Assembly: GCF_004136635.1 (NCBI RefSeq)
Contig: NZ_NOIU01000002.1
Location: forward strand, 372,001 to 436,000
Source: Rothia halotolerans
GTDB lineage: Bacteria; Actinomycetota; Actinomycetes; Actinomycetales; Micrococcaceae
DNA: 64,000 bases
Direction of reading: 5' to 3'
A program made the translations under genes and the position numbers. Numbering within the stretch: the first letter of the stretch is position 1; every line of letters starts with the position of its first letter. This document shows, in pieces, positions 45,775 to 55,420 of the stretch. The notes beneath the pieces were generated by a model. That model made no database searches. It worked only from the letters and a program-made list of their open reading frames with translations, and was not told the DNA's origin.

Positions 45775-46605
45775 GTGGCATGGTTTCAAGCATTCATCCT
45801 CGGCCTGGTGCAGGGCCTGACGGAGTTCCTCCCCATCTCCTCCTCGGGGCACATCAGCATCGTGGGGCAGCTGCTCCCGAACACCAGTGACCCCGGCGCG
45901 GCGTTCACGGCGATCACGCAGCTCGGCACGGAGACGGCGGTCCTGCTGTTCTTCTGGCGGGACATCGTCAGGATCATCGCCCGGTGGTTCGGCTCCCTGA
46001 GGGGAACGGTCGACAAGAGGGACCCCGACGCCCGGATGGGCTGGTTCATCATCCTGGGCTCCATCCCCATCGGGATCCTGGGCCTGCTGCTGCAGGACTA
46101 CATCGACGCCGAGTTCCGCAGCCTGTGGATCACCGCGACGATGCTGGTCGTCTTCGGCGTCTTCCTCGGCATCGCCGACCGCATCGGCCGCGAGCAGCTG
46201 GAGCTGAAGGACCTGACCCTCAAGCACGGCATCCTCTACGGCTTCGCCCAGGCGCTGGCCCTGATCCCGGGCGTCTCCCGCTCCGGCGGCACGATCACCG
46301 CCGGCCTGCTCATGGGGTACTCCCGCCAGGCGGCGGCGCGGTACTCCTTCCTGCTGGCCATCCCCGCCGTCTTCCTGTCCGGGCTGTACAAGCTCGCGAC
46401 CTCCATCTCCGGCGGCTTCGACGAGTACTACTCGGTGGGTCCCACCATCCTCGCGACGATCATCGCCTTCGTGGTGGGCTACCTGATGATCGGGTGGTTC
46501 CTGAAGTTCGTCTCGACCCACAGCTACGGCCTGTTCGTCTGGTACCGCATCGGCCTGGGCGCCCTCGTGTTCGTCCTGCTCGGCACCGGCGTGCTGGTCC
46601 CGTAG
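45775..46605 (+). CDS. uppP: Undecaprenyl-diphosphate phosphatase
   Basis: UppP (BacA) dephosphorylates the C55 carrier outside the membrane so it can be reused in cell-wall synthesis, and overproduction gives bacitracin resistance. The 276-residue protein has about eight helices, the signature [15 protein letters not shown] near residue 17, and the second active-site motif [15 protein letters not shown] near residue 163. GTG 45775 is set by the -10 box. It is functionally tied to the uppS gene at 6143. Confidence 0.96.
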   Translation: MAWFQAFILGLVQGLTEFLPISSSGHISIVGQLLPNTSDPGAAFTAITQLGTETAVLLFFWRDIVRIIARWFGSLRGTVDKRDPDARMGWFIILGSIPIGILGLLLQDYIDAEFRSLWITATMLVVFGVFLGIADRIGREQLELKDLTLKHGILYGFAQALALIPGVSRSGGTITAGLLMGYSRQAAARYSFLLAIPAVFLSGLYKLATSISGGFDEYYSVGPTILATIIAFVVGYLMIGWFLKFVSTHSYGLFVWYRIGLGALVFVLLGTGVLVP

Positions 46606-46637
46606 CCCCCCATCCCCGTCCTTCCCGAAAGGCCCTC

Positions 46638-47945
46638 ATGCGCACCTGGTCCTCACCGGCCCTGGAGCGGCTCGGCTCCACGGCAGCCGTCCCGTCCATC
46701 TTCGACACCCGCCTGGGCGGGATCGCCCAGCTCCCCGACGCCGAGGACTCGGCCGGCCTGTACGTCTGCGGCATCACCCCCTACGACGCCACCCACATGG
46801 GCCACGCCGCCACCTACATCACCTTCGACCTGCTCGTGCGGGCCTGGCTCGACGCGGGCAAGAGCGTGACCTACGTGCAGAACGTGACCGACGTCGACGA
46901 CCCGCTGCTCGAGCGGGCCCGGGACACCGACGTCGACTGGCGGGACCTGGCCCAGGACCAGACCGACCTGTTCCGGGCGGACATGGAGGCGCTGTCGATC
47001 GTCCCGCCGGACCACTACGTCCCCGCCACCGAGGCCATCGACTGGCTGGTGCCCTGGGTCGAGCAGATGATCGAGGAGGGCTTCGCCTACCGGGTCCCCG
47101 CCGGCACCGGGCCCGACGGCGTCGAGCACCCTGAGGGGGACGTCTACTTCGACGTCCGCGGCGCCGCGGACACCCGCAACGAGCCCGCCCGCTGGTTCCT
47201 CGGCTACGTCTCCACCTACTCCGAGGAGCACATGGCCGAGCTGTTCCCCGAACGGGGCGGGGACCCGCAGCGTCCCGGCAAGCGGGATCCCTTCGACCCG
47301 CTGCTCTGGCGGGCGCGCCGCGACGGCGAGCCCCACTGGGACGGCGGATCGCTGGGTCAGGGCCGCCCCGGCTGGCACATCGAGTGCACCGTGATCGCCC
47401 AGCGCTTCCTCGGCATGCCCTACACCGTCCAGGGCGGCGGCTCCGACCTGCGGTTCCCGCACCACGAGATGGGCGCGGGCCACGCCTTCGCCATGACGGG
47501 CGAGCGGATGGCCGAGCACTACGTCCACACCGGCATGGTGGGGCTCGACGGCGAGAAGATGAGCAAGTCCCGCGGCAACCTCGTGCTCATCTCCGCCCTG
47601 CGCGCCCAGGGCCGGGACCCCCGGGCCATCCGCCTGGCGGTGCTGGCCAACCACTACCGCTCGGACTGGTTCTGGACGGACGAGCTGCTGACCGCCGCCG
47701 AGCACCGCCTCGAGCGGTGGCAGCGCGCCGTCGCCGCGGTCGCCGAGGAGCCCTCCGCCGCGCTGGACGCCAGCGACCGCCTCGTCGAGGAGGTCAGGCA
47801 GGCCCTGGGCCGCGACCTCGACTCCCCGCGGGCGCTGGAGGCCGTCGACGCGTGGGCCGAGCGCGCCCTCGCCGAGCCCTCCGCCGCGGGAAGCGCGGCC
47901 GACGTCGTCGCCCTGATCTCCCTCCGGCTGGGGATCGGGCTCTAG
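46638..47945 (+). CDS. mshC: Mycothiol ligase MshC
   Basis: MshC joins cysteine to GlcN-inositol in mycothiol synthesis, the main thiol of actinobacteria. The 435-residue enzyme is a cysteinyl-tRNA synthetase relative. The HIGH-type motif is [10 protein letters not shown] with an upstream zinc Cys in [11 protein letters not shown] second zinc site is HIECT, and KMSKSRGN is the KMSKS loop. It lacks the C-terminal tRNA-binding domain of CysS. ATG 46638 follows GAAAGG. It lies immediately upstream of the pupylation cluster, as in many actinobacteria. Confidence 0.95.
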   Translation: MRTWSSPALERLGSTAAVPSIFDTRLGGIAQLPDAEDSAGLYVCGITPYDATHMGHAATYITFDLLVRAWLDAGKSVTYVQNVTDVDDPLLERARDTDVDWRDLAQDQTDLFRADMEALSIVPPDHYVPATEAIDWLVPWVEQMIEEGFAYRVPAGTGPDGVEHPEGDVYFDVRGAADTRNEPARWFLGYVSTYSEEHMAELFPERGGDPQRPGKRDPFDPLLWRARRDGEPHWDGGSLGQGRPGWHIECTVIAQRFLGMPYTVQGGGSDLRFPHHEMGAGHAFAMTGERMAEHYVHTGMVGLDGEKMSKSRGNLVLISALRAQGRDPRAIRLAVLANHYRSDWFWTDELLTAAEHRLERWQRAVAAVAEEPSAALDASDRLVEEVRQALGRDLDSPRALEAVDAWAERALAEPSAAGSAADVVALISLRLGIGL

Positions 47946-47954
47946 GAGGCCGTG

Positions 47955-49055
47955 ATGTCGAGGCGAGGGCTCTACTGCGGCAGGATCGCCGGCGTCCCCA
48001 TCTACCTGGCGCGCTCGTGGTTCCTGCTGACGGTGCTGATCGTGGTGCTCTACGGCGGCTTCCTCTCCCGGCGCTTCGAGGCGTTGGCGGTCAACGGCTA
48101 CGTCGTCGCGCTGATCTTCGCGCTGTTCATGGCCGCCTCGGTCTTCGTCCACGAGCTGTGCCACGCCCTCACGGCCCGCGCCTTCGGGTGGCGGGTGATG
48201 AGCATCGACCTCACCCTGTGGGGCGGCCACACCAGCTTCACCCCCGGCCGCGACGCCCCCGGGCGCTCAGCGCTGGTCTCGGTGGCCGGCCCCGCGGCGA
48301 ACCTCGTGATCGCGGCGGCCGGCTGGGCGCTGACCGGCACCGCCGAGGCCGGCTCGCTCGGCTCCGTGCTGCTGTACCTGGTGACGATCACCAACGGCCT
48401 GGTCGGCGTCTTCAACCTCCTGCCCGGCATCCCGCTGGACGGCGGGCACGCGGTGGCGGCGCTGGTGTGGAAGCTCACGGGATCGCGCGACGCCGGCCAG
48501 CGCACCGCCGCCTGGCTCGGCATCGCCCTCTCCCTGGCGCTGGTCGTGTGGCTGGCGGTCTCGGGGCTGTGGGCCTCGCCGCTGCTGCTGGTGGTGACCC
48601 TGCTGGTGGCCTTCTTCCTGGTCTCCGGGGCGCTGCAGACGCTGCGCGGCATCTCCTTCCGCCGCGCCGTCGGCGGCCTGAGCGTGGGAGCGCTGGCCCG
48701 TCCCGCCGTGCCGGTCCGCACCGGGCAGCGGCTCGCCGAGCTGCCCCCGCTCGACGACGCCCGCGGCGTCTACCTCGTGACCGACGAGCGCGGCCGCGGG
48801 GTCGGCGTGGTGGACCGCGCCGCGCTGGCCGCCGCGAGCCTGGCCGGCGACGACGACGCCCCGGCGGAGTCCCTCATGGTCCAGGTGACCTGGGACCGCC
48901 CGCTCCCGGCGAACCTGGGCGGCGACGCCCTCGCAGCCCGCATCGCGCAGCTGCCGGGCCGCATCTGGCCCGTCCTCGGACCAGCCCGCTCGCCCGCCCT
49001 GCTCTTCGAGGCCGACGTCATCGAGGCGATCCGCAGGCGCCAGGCCGGCGACTGA
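47955..49055 (+). CDS. Site-2 protease family (M50) membrane protein
   Basis: A 366-residue membrane zinc metallopeptidase. HELCH on the second or third helix (about residue 62) supplies two zinc ligands and the Glu. NLLPGIPLDGG near residue 155 supplies the Asp. SREBP-cleaving-type S2P proteins cut transmembrane substrates, often anti-sigma factors. After the membrane part there is a soluble CBS-like C-terminus (RGVYLVTDERGRGVGVVDRAAL). ATG 47955 follows GGAGG in a tight 9-base gap after mshC. Its substrate is unknown; homologues lie in the same place beside arc in other actinobacteria. Confidence 0.88.
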   Translation: MSRRGLYCGRIAGVPIYLARSWFLLTVLIVVLYGGFLSRRFEALAVNGYVVALIFALFMAASVFVHELCHALTARAFGWRVMSIDLTLWGGHTSFTPGRDAPGRSALVSVAGPAANLVIAAAGWALTGTAEAGSLGSVLLYLVTITNGLVGVFNLLPGIPLDGGHAVAALVWKLTGSRDAGQRTAAWLGIALSLALVVWLAVSGLWASPLLLVVTLLVAFFLVSGALQTLRGISFRRAVGGLSVGALARPAVPVRTGQRLAELPPLDDARGVYLVTDERGRGVGVVDRAALAAASLAGDDDAPAESLMVQVTWDRPLPANLGGDALAARIAQLPGRIWPVLGPARSPALLFEADVIEAIRRRQAGD

Positions 49056-49093
49056 GCGCCCCGGTACGCGCCGACCCGCCTCCCCGCCCATGC

Positions 49094-49099
49094 GACAAT
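49094..49099 (+). promoter_or_regulatory. Possible internal promoter before trmI
   Basis: GACAAT, a good -10 form, 66 bases before the trmI ATG. It may drive the trmI-arc-dop-pup-pafA block independently. No -35 seen. Confidence 0.35.
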
Positions 49100-49165
49100 G
49101 GACGCGGCCCCGGCCCGCCCGGACCGCCCCCGTACACCCCGCGCACACCCTCCAGGAGTACACAC

Positions 49166-50197
49166 ATGTCCCCAGAATCCTCCGCGACCCCCGAGCAGCA
49201 CGCCACGGGCGCTCAGAATCGCCGAGGGCCGTTCCGCGCAGGGGAACGGGTCCAGCTCACCGACGAGCGCCGCCGGATGAACACCATCACGCTGGCCCAG
49301 GACGGCGAGTTCCACACCCACCGCGGCGTCCTGCTGCACAACGACCTCATCGGCCGGCCCGAGGGCACGGTCATCTCCAACTCGGTCGGCTACCAGTACC
49401 AGGCCCTGCGCCCGCTGCTGAAGGACTTCGTCCTCTCGATGCCCCGCGGCGCGGCGGTCGTCTACCCCAAGGACGCCGGGCAGATCATCACGATGGCCGA
49501 CGTCTTCCCCGGCGCGCGGGTCATCGAGGCCGGCGTCGGCTCCGGGGCCCTGAGCATCTCGCTGCTGCGGGCCATCGGGGACACCGGACACCTGCGCTCC
49601 TTCGAGCGGCGCGAGGAGTTCGCCCAGATCGCCCAGGGCAACGTGGAGACCATGTTCGGCGGGCCCCACCCGGCCTGGGAGCTGACCCTCGGGGACCTCG
49701 CGGAGCAGCTCGGCGAGTACGAGCGGCCCGGCACGGTGGACCGCGCGGTGCTGGACATGCTCGCGCCGTGGGAGTGCGTGGAGGCGGTCGGCACCGCGCT
49801 GGTGCCGGGCGGCGTCGTCATGTGCTACGTCGCGACCGTGACGCAGCTCTCCCGGACGGCGGAGGCCCTGCGGGCCGACGGCCGCTTCACCGAGCCCGAG
49901 TCCTTCGAGACCATGGTCCGCGGCTGGCACGTCGAGGGCCTCGCCGTGCGCCCCGACCACCGCATGGTCGCCCACACCGGCTTCCTGATCTCCGCGCGCC
50001 GCCTCGCCGACGGCGCCGAGCGGCTGGCGCCCAAGCGGCGCGCCTCCAAGACCGACTTCTCGGAGGAGGACATGAACGCCTGGACCCCCAACGCGCTGGG
50101 GGAGCGCAACGTCTCGGATCGCAAGCTCCGCCGCGCGGCCCGGGACGCCCAGTCCCAGGCGGACCGCGCGGCGCGGCAGGGTCAGGATACGGAATAG
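49166..50197 (+). CDS. trmI: tRNA (adenine-58-N1)-methyltransferase TrmI
   Basis: TrmI methylates A58 in the T-loop of tRNAs with S-adenosylmethionine. The 343-residue protein has an N-terminal beta domain, the SAM motif IEAGVGSGALSISLLRA (about residue 123) and the later motif DMLAPWE. A basic C-terminal tail (KLRRAARDAQSQADRAARQG) may contact RNA. ATG 49166 follows CAGGAG. It is the conserved first gene of the pupylation neighbourhood in actinobacteria. Confidence 0.94.
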   Translation: MSPESSATPEQHATGAQNRRGPFRAGERVQLTDERRRMNTITLAQDGEFHTHRGVLLHNDLIGRPEGTVISNSVGYQYQALRPLLKDFVLSMPRGAAVVYPKDAGQIITMADVFPGARVIEAGVGSGALSISLLRAIGDTGHLRSFERREEFAQIAQGNVETMFGGPHPAWELTLGDLAEQLGEYERPGTVDRAVLDMLAPWECVEAVGTALVPGGVVMCYVATVTQLSRTAEALRADGRFTEPESFETMVRGWHVEGLAVRPDHRMVAHTGFLISARRLADGAERLAPKRRASKTDFSEEDMNAWTPNALGERNVSDRKLRRAARDAQSQADRAARQGQDTE

Positions 50198-50234
50198 GTT
50201 GGTCGAGCGGCGCCGCGAGTGCCAAGCTGGAGGC

Positions 50235-51971
50235 ATGGCAGAGTCCCAGACACCCATCGACCCTCGTGAGCACCAGACCGCGCTGCGGCAGCTGAGCCTG
50301 ATGCGCGATCAGCGCTCGAACCTCGACAAGCAGCTCAAGGTCGCCGCCCAGCGCAACGACAAGCTGGTCCAGGCGCTCGAGACGGCCCGCGGGGACATCC
50401 TGCGCCTCAAGCAGGCCATCTCCCAGGACCTCGAGGCCCCGATGAACCAGGCGCAGGTCCTGCGGGTGAACCGGCCGGTGCGCTCGGGGGCCTCGCTGAC
50501 CGGGGACGCCCGTGCGGTCGCGGAGACCCAGGCGAGCCTCGACGTCGCGATGGGCGGGCGCACCGTCCGCGTGCCGGTCAGCCCCGTGCTGGACATCGAC
50601 GACGTCCGCGTCGGGATGACGGTGCTGCTGACCGAGACCATGGGCGCCTGCGCCGCGATCGGCTACCGTCCCACCGGCGAGATCGCCACCGTGCGCGAGT
50701 TCCTGGACGAGGACCGCCTGGTCCTGGGCACCGGCTCCAACACCCAGACCGTGGCGCTGCGCTCGGGCCGGCTCGAGGGCTCCGCCCTGCGGGTCGGCGA
50801 CGCGGTGTCCTTCGACTCCGTCAGCGGCGTGGCGCTCGACGTCGTGCCCAAGACCGAGGCGGAGGAGCTGGTCCTCGAGGAGATCCCCACGACCTCCTAC
50901 GCCGACGTCGGCGGCCTGGGGACGCAGATCGAGCAGATCCGCGACGCCGTCGAGCTGCCCTTCCTCCACCCCGAGCTGTACCGCGAGCACGAGCTCTCGG
51001 CCCCCAAAGGCATCCTGCTGTACGGCCCTCCCGGCAACGGCAAGACGCTGATCGCCAAGGCCGTGGCCAAGTCGCTGGCCGACCGCGTCGAGGAGACCGC
51101 CGGGGCCTCGCGGAACCTGCGCGGCTACTTCCTGAACATCAAGGGCCCGGAGCTGCTGGACAAGTTCGTCGGCGAGACCGAGCGGCAGATCCGCGCCATC
51201 TTCTCCCGCGCCCGGGAGAAGGCCAGCGCGGGCAACCCCGTGGTCATCTTCTTCGACGAGATGGAGTCCCTGTTCCGCACCCGCGGCGCCGGGAAGTCCT
51301 CCGACGTCGAGACCACCATCGTCCCGCAGCTGCTCGCCGAGATCGACGGCGTCGAGTCGCTGAACAACGTGATCGTCATCGGCGCGACCAACCGCGAGGA
51401 CATGATCGACCCGGCCGTGCTTCGCCCCGGCCGCCTCGACGTCAAGGTCCGCATCGACCGCCCCGACCGTGCCGGGACCGCCCAGATCTTCGGCCTCTAC
51501 GTGCGCGAGGACCTCCCGCTGGACGCCGGGGTCCTGGCGGAGCACGACGGCGACCGGGCGGCCGCCGTGCGCGCCATGATCGAGGCGGTGGTCGAGGAGA
51601 TCTTCCGCCGCGACGACGAGCGCCGCTACCTGGACGCGGTGCTGGCCGACGGCCGCCGCATCCCCACCTACTGGAACGACTTCCTCTCCGGCGCGCTGAT
51701 CCGCAACATCGTCGACCGCGCCAAGAAGCTCGCCATCAAGACCTACCTCCAGGAGGGCGTCAAGGGAATCTCCGGGGAGCACCTGGTGCGCAGCGCCCGG
51801 GACGAGTTCGACCAGCAGCGCGACGCCGCCTCCCGCGCCGACGTCGAGGACTGGCTGAAGTACCTCGGCTTCTCCGTCGCCCTGTCCTCGCTTGAGCGCC
51901 CGCTGACGGGGGAGGACGGCCCCGAGGGACTGTCCCTGGACCCGCGCGCGAAGGACGGGGCGGGCTCGTGA
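50235..51971 (+). CDS. arc: ARC/Mpa AAA ATPase of the Pup system
   Basis: ARC forms a hexameric ring that recognises pupylated proteins through its N-terminal coiled coils and unfolds them. The 578-residue protein shows the coiled coil (about 15-60, MRDQRSNLDKQLKVAAQRND), two OB-fold segments, Walker A GPPGNGKT (264-271), the pore loop KGPELLDKFVGE and Walker B FFDE (341-342). The C-terminus ends ...DPRAKDGAGS and lacks the GQYL-type tail that Mpa uses to dock on and open the 20S proteasome. ATG 50235 is preferred; TTG 50199 is unlikely. The dop start overlaps its stop. Confidence 0.95.
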   Translation: MAESQTPIDPREHQTALRQLSLMRDQRSNLDKQLKVAAQRNDKLVQALETARGDILRLKQAISQDLEAPMNQAQVLRVNRPVRSGASLTGDARAVAETQASLDVAMGGRTVRVPVSPVLDIDDVRVGMTVLLTETMGACAAIGYRPTGEIATVREFLDEDRLVLGTGSNTQTVALRSGRLEGSALRVGDAVSFDSVSGVALDVVPKTEAEELVLEEIPTTSYADVGGLGTQIEQIRDAVELPFLHPELYREHELSAPKGILLYGPPGNGKTLIAKAVAKSLADRVEETAGASRNLRGYFLNIKGPELLDKFVGETERQIRAIFSRAREKASAGNPVVIFFDEMESLFRTRGAGKSSDVETTIVPQLLAEIDGVESLNNVIVIGATNREDMIDPAVLRPGRLDVKVRIDRPDRAGTAQIFGLYVREDLPLDAGVLAEHDGDRAAAVRAMIEAVVEEIFRRDDERRYLDAVLADGRRIPTYWNDFLSGALIRNIVDRAKKLAIKTYLQEGVKGISGEHLVRSARDEFDQQRDAASRADVEDWLKYLGFSVALSSLERPLTGEDGPEGLSLDPRAKDGAGS

Positions 51972-53560
51972 TCTTCGACCGCATCATCGGCTCGGAGACC
52001 GAGTTCGGGGTCACCTGCCCGGCGCGCCCGGGCGCCAACGACACGGTGCTCTCCACCCTGGTGGTGGACAGCTTCGCCGCGGTCGACGGCGGGCGGTCCG
52101 GCTGGGACTACGAGGCGGAGACGCCGCTGCGCGACGCCCGCGGCTTCGAGATGTCCGAACAGGAGGCCCACCCGAGCCAGATGACCCACCGCGGCCACGT
52201 GCTGACCAGCGAGGACATCGCCCGCGAGCTCATCGAGGAGACGCCGGACACCGTGAACCCGGCGTTCTGGGAGAGCGCCGTGATGAACCGCGTGCTGCCC
52301 AACGGCGCGCGCCTGTACGTGGACCACGCGCACCCGGAGTACTCCGCCCCGGAGGCGACCAACCCGTGGGACGCCGCCGCCTGGGACCTCGCCGGCGACC
52401 GGATCGCCGCGGCCGCCGCGGCGGCGATCCCGCGCCGCTACGCCTCCACCTGGCCGGACCCGGTGCTGCTGTACAAGAACAACACCGACAACAAGTCCGT
52501 CTCCTACGGCTCGCACGAGAACTACCTCGTGCCCCGCTCGCTGGACTTCCAGCGGCTCGCCGCCGGGCTGCTGCCGTTCCTGGCCACCCGGCAGGTCGTC
52601 ACGGGGGCCGGCCGGGCCGGGATCGGCGCGAGCGAGGTCCGCCCCGGCTTCCAGATCAGCCAGCGGGCGGACTTCTTCGAGCGCCTGATCGGCCTGGAGA
52701 CCACCGTGCGGCGGCCGATCGTCAACACCCGCGACGAGCCCCACGCCGACGCGGAGAGGCACCGCCGCCTGCACGTCATCACCGGCGACTCGAACCTCGC
52801 CCACACCTCCGCGGTGCTCAAGTACGCCATGGCCGCGGCGGTGCTGACCCTGATCGAGCACGACGCCGCCCCCCGCCTGGACCTCGCCGACCCGGTCGCC
52901 GCGATGCGGGCCACCAGCCACGACCCGACGCTGACCACGCGCCTCGAGCTCGCCGACGGGCGCCGGCTGACCGCCCTGGAGATCCAGCGCGAGTACGCCG
53001 AGGCGGCCCGGGCGTGGGCGGACCGCGACGGCGTCGAGCTGCGCCCGCGGGACCGCCGCCTGTTCGAGCTGTGGTTCGAGGTCCTGCGCGACCTCGAGGA
53101 GGACCCGCTACTGCTGGCGGACCGGCTTGACTGGGTCGCCAAGTACGCCCTGGTCAAGGGGTACGAGCAGCGCGGCGTCGGCCCCTCGGACCCCAAGATC
53201 CAGGCGCTGGATCTCCAGTACGCGGACCTGCGCCCCGAGCGGAGCCTGTATTCTAAGCTCGTGTCGCTCGGCCGGATCAGGACCCTGCTCGACGAGGAGC
53301 GCATCGACGCCGCCGTCGCCGGACCGCCGGAGGACACCCGGGCCTACCTGCGCGGCAGCATGATCGCGCGCTGGCCCGAGCAGATCCACAGCGCCGGCTG
53401 GGAGGTCCTGGCCGTCCGGGACCTCTCCACGGACCGGGTCCACCGATGGCTCATGGACGACCCGCGCCGCCTCACCCGCGCCGAGGTGGAGGAGGCCCTC
53501 GGCCGGGCCGCCACGGCGCACGAGGCCGTGCTCGCGCTGGGGCTCGAGACGGTCTCCTAG
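51968..53560 (+). CDS. dop: Pup deamidase/depupylase Dop
   Basis: Dop converts the C-terminal Gln of Pup to Glu and also removes Pup from substrates. The 530-residue protein belongs to the glutamine-synthetase-like fold. It opens with SETEFGVTCP for the ATP/metal site, has the catalytic Asp (about residue 119) in YVDHAHPEYS, and VSYGSHENYL and RPIVNTRDEPHAD further on. The extra loop around residues 40-80 distinguishes Dop from PafA. GTG 51968 overlaps the arc stop. It is followed within 81 bases by pup. Confidence 0.96.
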   Translation: MIFDRIIGSETEFGVTCPARPGANDTVLSTLVVDSFAAVDGGRSGWDYEAETPLRDARGFEMSEQEAHPSQMTHRGHVLTSEDIARELIEETPDTVNPAFWESAVMNRVLPNGARLYVDHAHPEYSAPEATNPWDAAAWDLAGDRIAAAAAAAIPRRYASTWPDPVLLYKNNTDNKSVSYGSHENYLVPRSLDFQRLAAGLLPFLATRQVVTGAGRAGIGASEVRPGFQISQRADFFERLIGLETTVRRPIVNTRDEPHADAERHRRLHVITGDSNLAHTSAVLKYAMAAAVLTLIEHDAAPRLDLADPVAAMRATSHDPTLTTRLELADGRRLTALEIQREYAEAARAWADRDGVELRPRDRRLFELWFEVLRDLEEDPLLLADRLDWVAKYALVKGYEQRGVGPSDPKIQALDLQYADLRPERSLYSKLVSLGRIRTLLDEERIDAAVAGPPEDTRAYLRGSMIARWPEQIHSAGWEVLAVRDLSTDRVHRWLMDDPRRLTRAEVEEALGRAATAHEAVLALGLETVS

Positions 53561-53641
53561 AAGACCAGCGGACGACGTCGTCCGCACCGCGAAGAGTGAA
53601 CGCCCGGCGCCGTGCGCCGGCAGGAAAGGAAGGTGGAGACG

Positions 53642-53842
53642 ATGGCCCAGTTCCGGGAGTCCCCGCAGGAGTCCGAGCGCGCGAGCGAGCGCGAGCAGGA
53701 GCAGGAGCTGATCTCCGAGGCGAAGCCCGTGGACCAGTCCCTGGTCACCGAGACCGACGACATCCTCGACGAGATCGACGGCATCCTCGAGGAGAACGCC
53801 GAGGAGTACGTGCGCGGCTTCGTCCAGAAGGGCGGCCAGTAG
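53642..53842 (+). CDS. pup: Prokaryotic ubiquitin-like protein Pup
   Basis: A 66-residue intrinsically disordered tag. The conserved C-terminal half (TDDILDEIDGILEENAEEYV, then GFVQKGGQ) includes the helix that binds ARC. It ends in Gly-Gly-Gln, so it must be deamidated by Dop before ligation. ATG 53642 follows AAGGAAGGTGGAG. An in-frame upstream start would add a basic leader not found in Pup. The next gene, pafA, follows after five bases; prcB and prcA, often found between pup and pafA in proteasome-containing actinobacteria, are absent. Confidence 0.98.
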   Translation: MAQFRESPQESERASEREQEQELISEAKPVDQSLVTETDDILDEIDGILEENAEEYVRGFVQKGGQ

Positions 53843-53847
53843 GCTCC

Positions 53848-55278
53848 ATGCAGCGCAGGATCTTCGGGATCGAGACCGAGTTCGGCATCCGCTTCTCCCC
53901 CCGGGGGATGGGCCACCTCTCCCCGGAGGAGGCCGCCCGGGTGCTGTTCCGCCCCGTGGTGGCGTGGGGCAGGTCCTCGAACGTCTTCCTCGGCAACGGC
54001 GCCCGGCTCTACCTCGACGTCGGCTCCCACCCGGAGTATGCGACCGCCGAGTGCGCGAGCCTCAGCGACCTGGTGCGCCAGGATAAGGCCGGGGAGCGCC
54101 TCTTCGAGGACCTGGCGGAGCAGGCGGAGGACCACCTCGCCCTGCGCGGGACCGAGGGCCGGCTGCACCTGTTCAAGAACAATGTCGACTCGGCGGACCA
54201 CTCCTTCGGCTCGCATGAGAACTACCTGCTCTCCCGCCGGGCCGAGTTCTCGCGGCTGGTGCGCTTCCTCGTGCCCTTCCTGGTGAGCCGCCAGCTCGTG
54301 GTCGGCGCCGGGCGGGTGCACCCCGCCGGCTGCCCCACCGCGGTGGCGATGAAGAAGGAGGGCGGCTCCTACTCCTTCTCGCAGCGGGCCGACTACGTGT
54401 GGGAGGCCGCCTCCTCCGCCACGACCCGCTCCCGGCCGCTCATCAACACCCGCGACGAGCCGCACGCCGACGCCTCGAAGTACCGCCGGCTGCACGTGAT
54501 CGTCGGGGACTCGAACATGTCGGAGACGACGCTGCTGGCCCGCGCCGGGATGACCGACGTCGTGCTGCGGCTGATCGAGGACCGGGCGCGGCTGCCCGAC
54601 CTTGAGCTGAAGAACCCCGGCCTGGCGCTGCGCACCATCTCGCACGACCCCACCGGGCGGCACGCCGTCCGGTTGACCGACGGCCGCAGCATCAGCGGGC
54701 TGGACCTGCAGCGCGAGTTCCTCGGCGCGGCCCAGACCCACCTGGAGCGGGAGGGCAGCGACCGCCCGGAGATGCCGTACGTGATGGACCTGTGGGAGCG
54801 CACCCTGGACGCCGTCGAGACCGGCGACGCCTCGGGGATCGATACGGAGATCGACTGGGCCATCAAGGCCAAGCTGCTGGGTGGCGCGATCGCCCGCCGC
54901 GGCACGGACTACTCCGACCCCAAGATCGCGCAGCTGGATCTGGCGTACCACGACATCAACCAGCAGCGCGGTCTGTTCTACCTCCTGCAGCGCAAGGGCC
55001 TGGCCAAGCGCTGGGTGAGCGAGGCGGAGGTCAGGATGGCCACGGAGGCCCCGCCCAGCACGCGGGCGGCCCTGCGCGGGCGGTTCGTCGACGCCGCGCG
55101 GCGCGCCGGGCTGGACCACACGGTGGACTGGGTGCACCTGAAGGTCAACCAGCATCCGGGCCTCACCCACCTCTGCCAGGACCCCTTCGCGGACGAGGAC
55201 CCGGCGGTGGAGGAGAGCATCCGCACCATGCTCGCCTCGGTCCCGGCCGACGCGGACGGCGGCATGCCGCCGGTGTGA
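53848..55278 (+). CDS. pafA: Pup ligase PafA
   Basis: PafA activates the C-terminal Glu of Pup with ATP and attaches it to lysines of target proteins. The 476-residue protein shares the Dop fold. It has FGIETEFGIRFSP at the start, the catalytic Asp (about residue 57) in LYLDVGSHPEY, SFGSHENYL, and the Arg-rich RPLINTRDEPHADASK loop. The Dop-specific loop is missing, which assigns it to PafA rather than Dop. A basic, tryptophan-containing C-terminal domain is present. ATG 53848. Confidence 0.96.
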   Translation: MQRRIFGIETEFGIRFSPRGMGHLSPEEAARVLFRPVVAWGRSSNVFLGNGARLYLDVGSHPEYATAECASLSDLVRQDKAGERLFEDLAEQAEDHLALRGTEGRLHLFKNNVDSADHSFGSHENYLLSRRAEFSRLVRFLVPFLVSRQLVVGAGRVHPAGCPTAVAMKKEGGSYSFSQRADYVWEAASSATTRSRPLINTRDEPHADASKYRRLHVIVGDSNMSETTLLARAGMTDVVLRLIEDRARLPDLELKNPGLALRTISHDPTGRHAVRLTDGRSISGLDLQREFLGAAQTHLEREGSDRPEMPYVMDLWERTLDAVETGDASGIDTEIDWAIKAKLLGGAIARRGTDYSDPKIAQLDLAYHDINQQRGLFYLLQRKGLAKRWVSEAEVRMATEAPPSTRAALRGRFVDAARRAGLDHTVDWVHLKVNQHPGLTHLCQDPFADEDPAVEESIRTMLASVPADADGGMPPV

Positions 55279-55360
55279 CGGGCCTCTGCCGCGCGTCCGG
55301 CCGACGCCGGGCGGGCGGCTCCCGCCGGACGGCGTCGAGCGCCCGCCCAGGACGGTGTAC

Positions 55361-55366
55361 TACAGT
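55361..55366 (+). promoter_or_regulatory. Possible -10 before the FKBP lipoprotein gene
   Basis: TACAGT, about 50 bases before the start codon, in a 140-base gap after pafA. No convincing -35. Confidence 0.4.
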
Positions 55367-55420
55367 CGAAGCCGGTGCGTCTGCGAGGACGCACGGGAAG
55401 CCAACCTCAAGGACATGACA

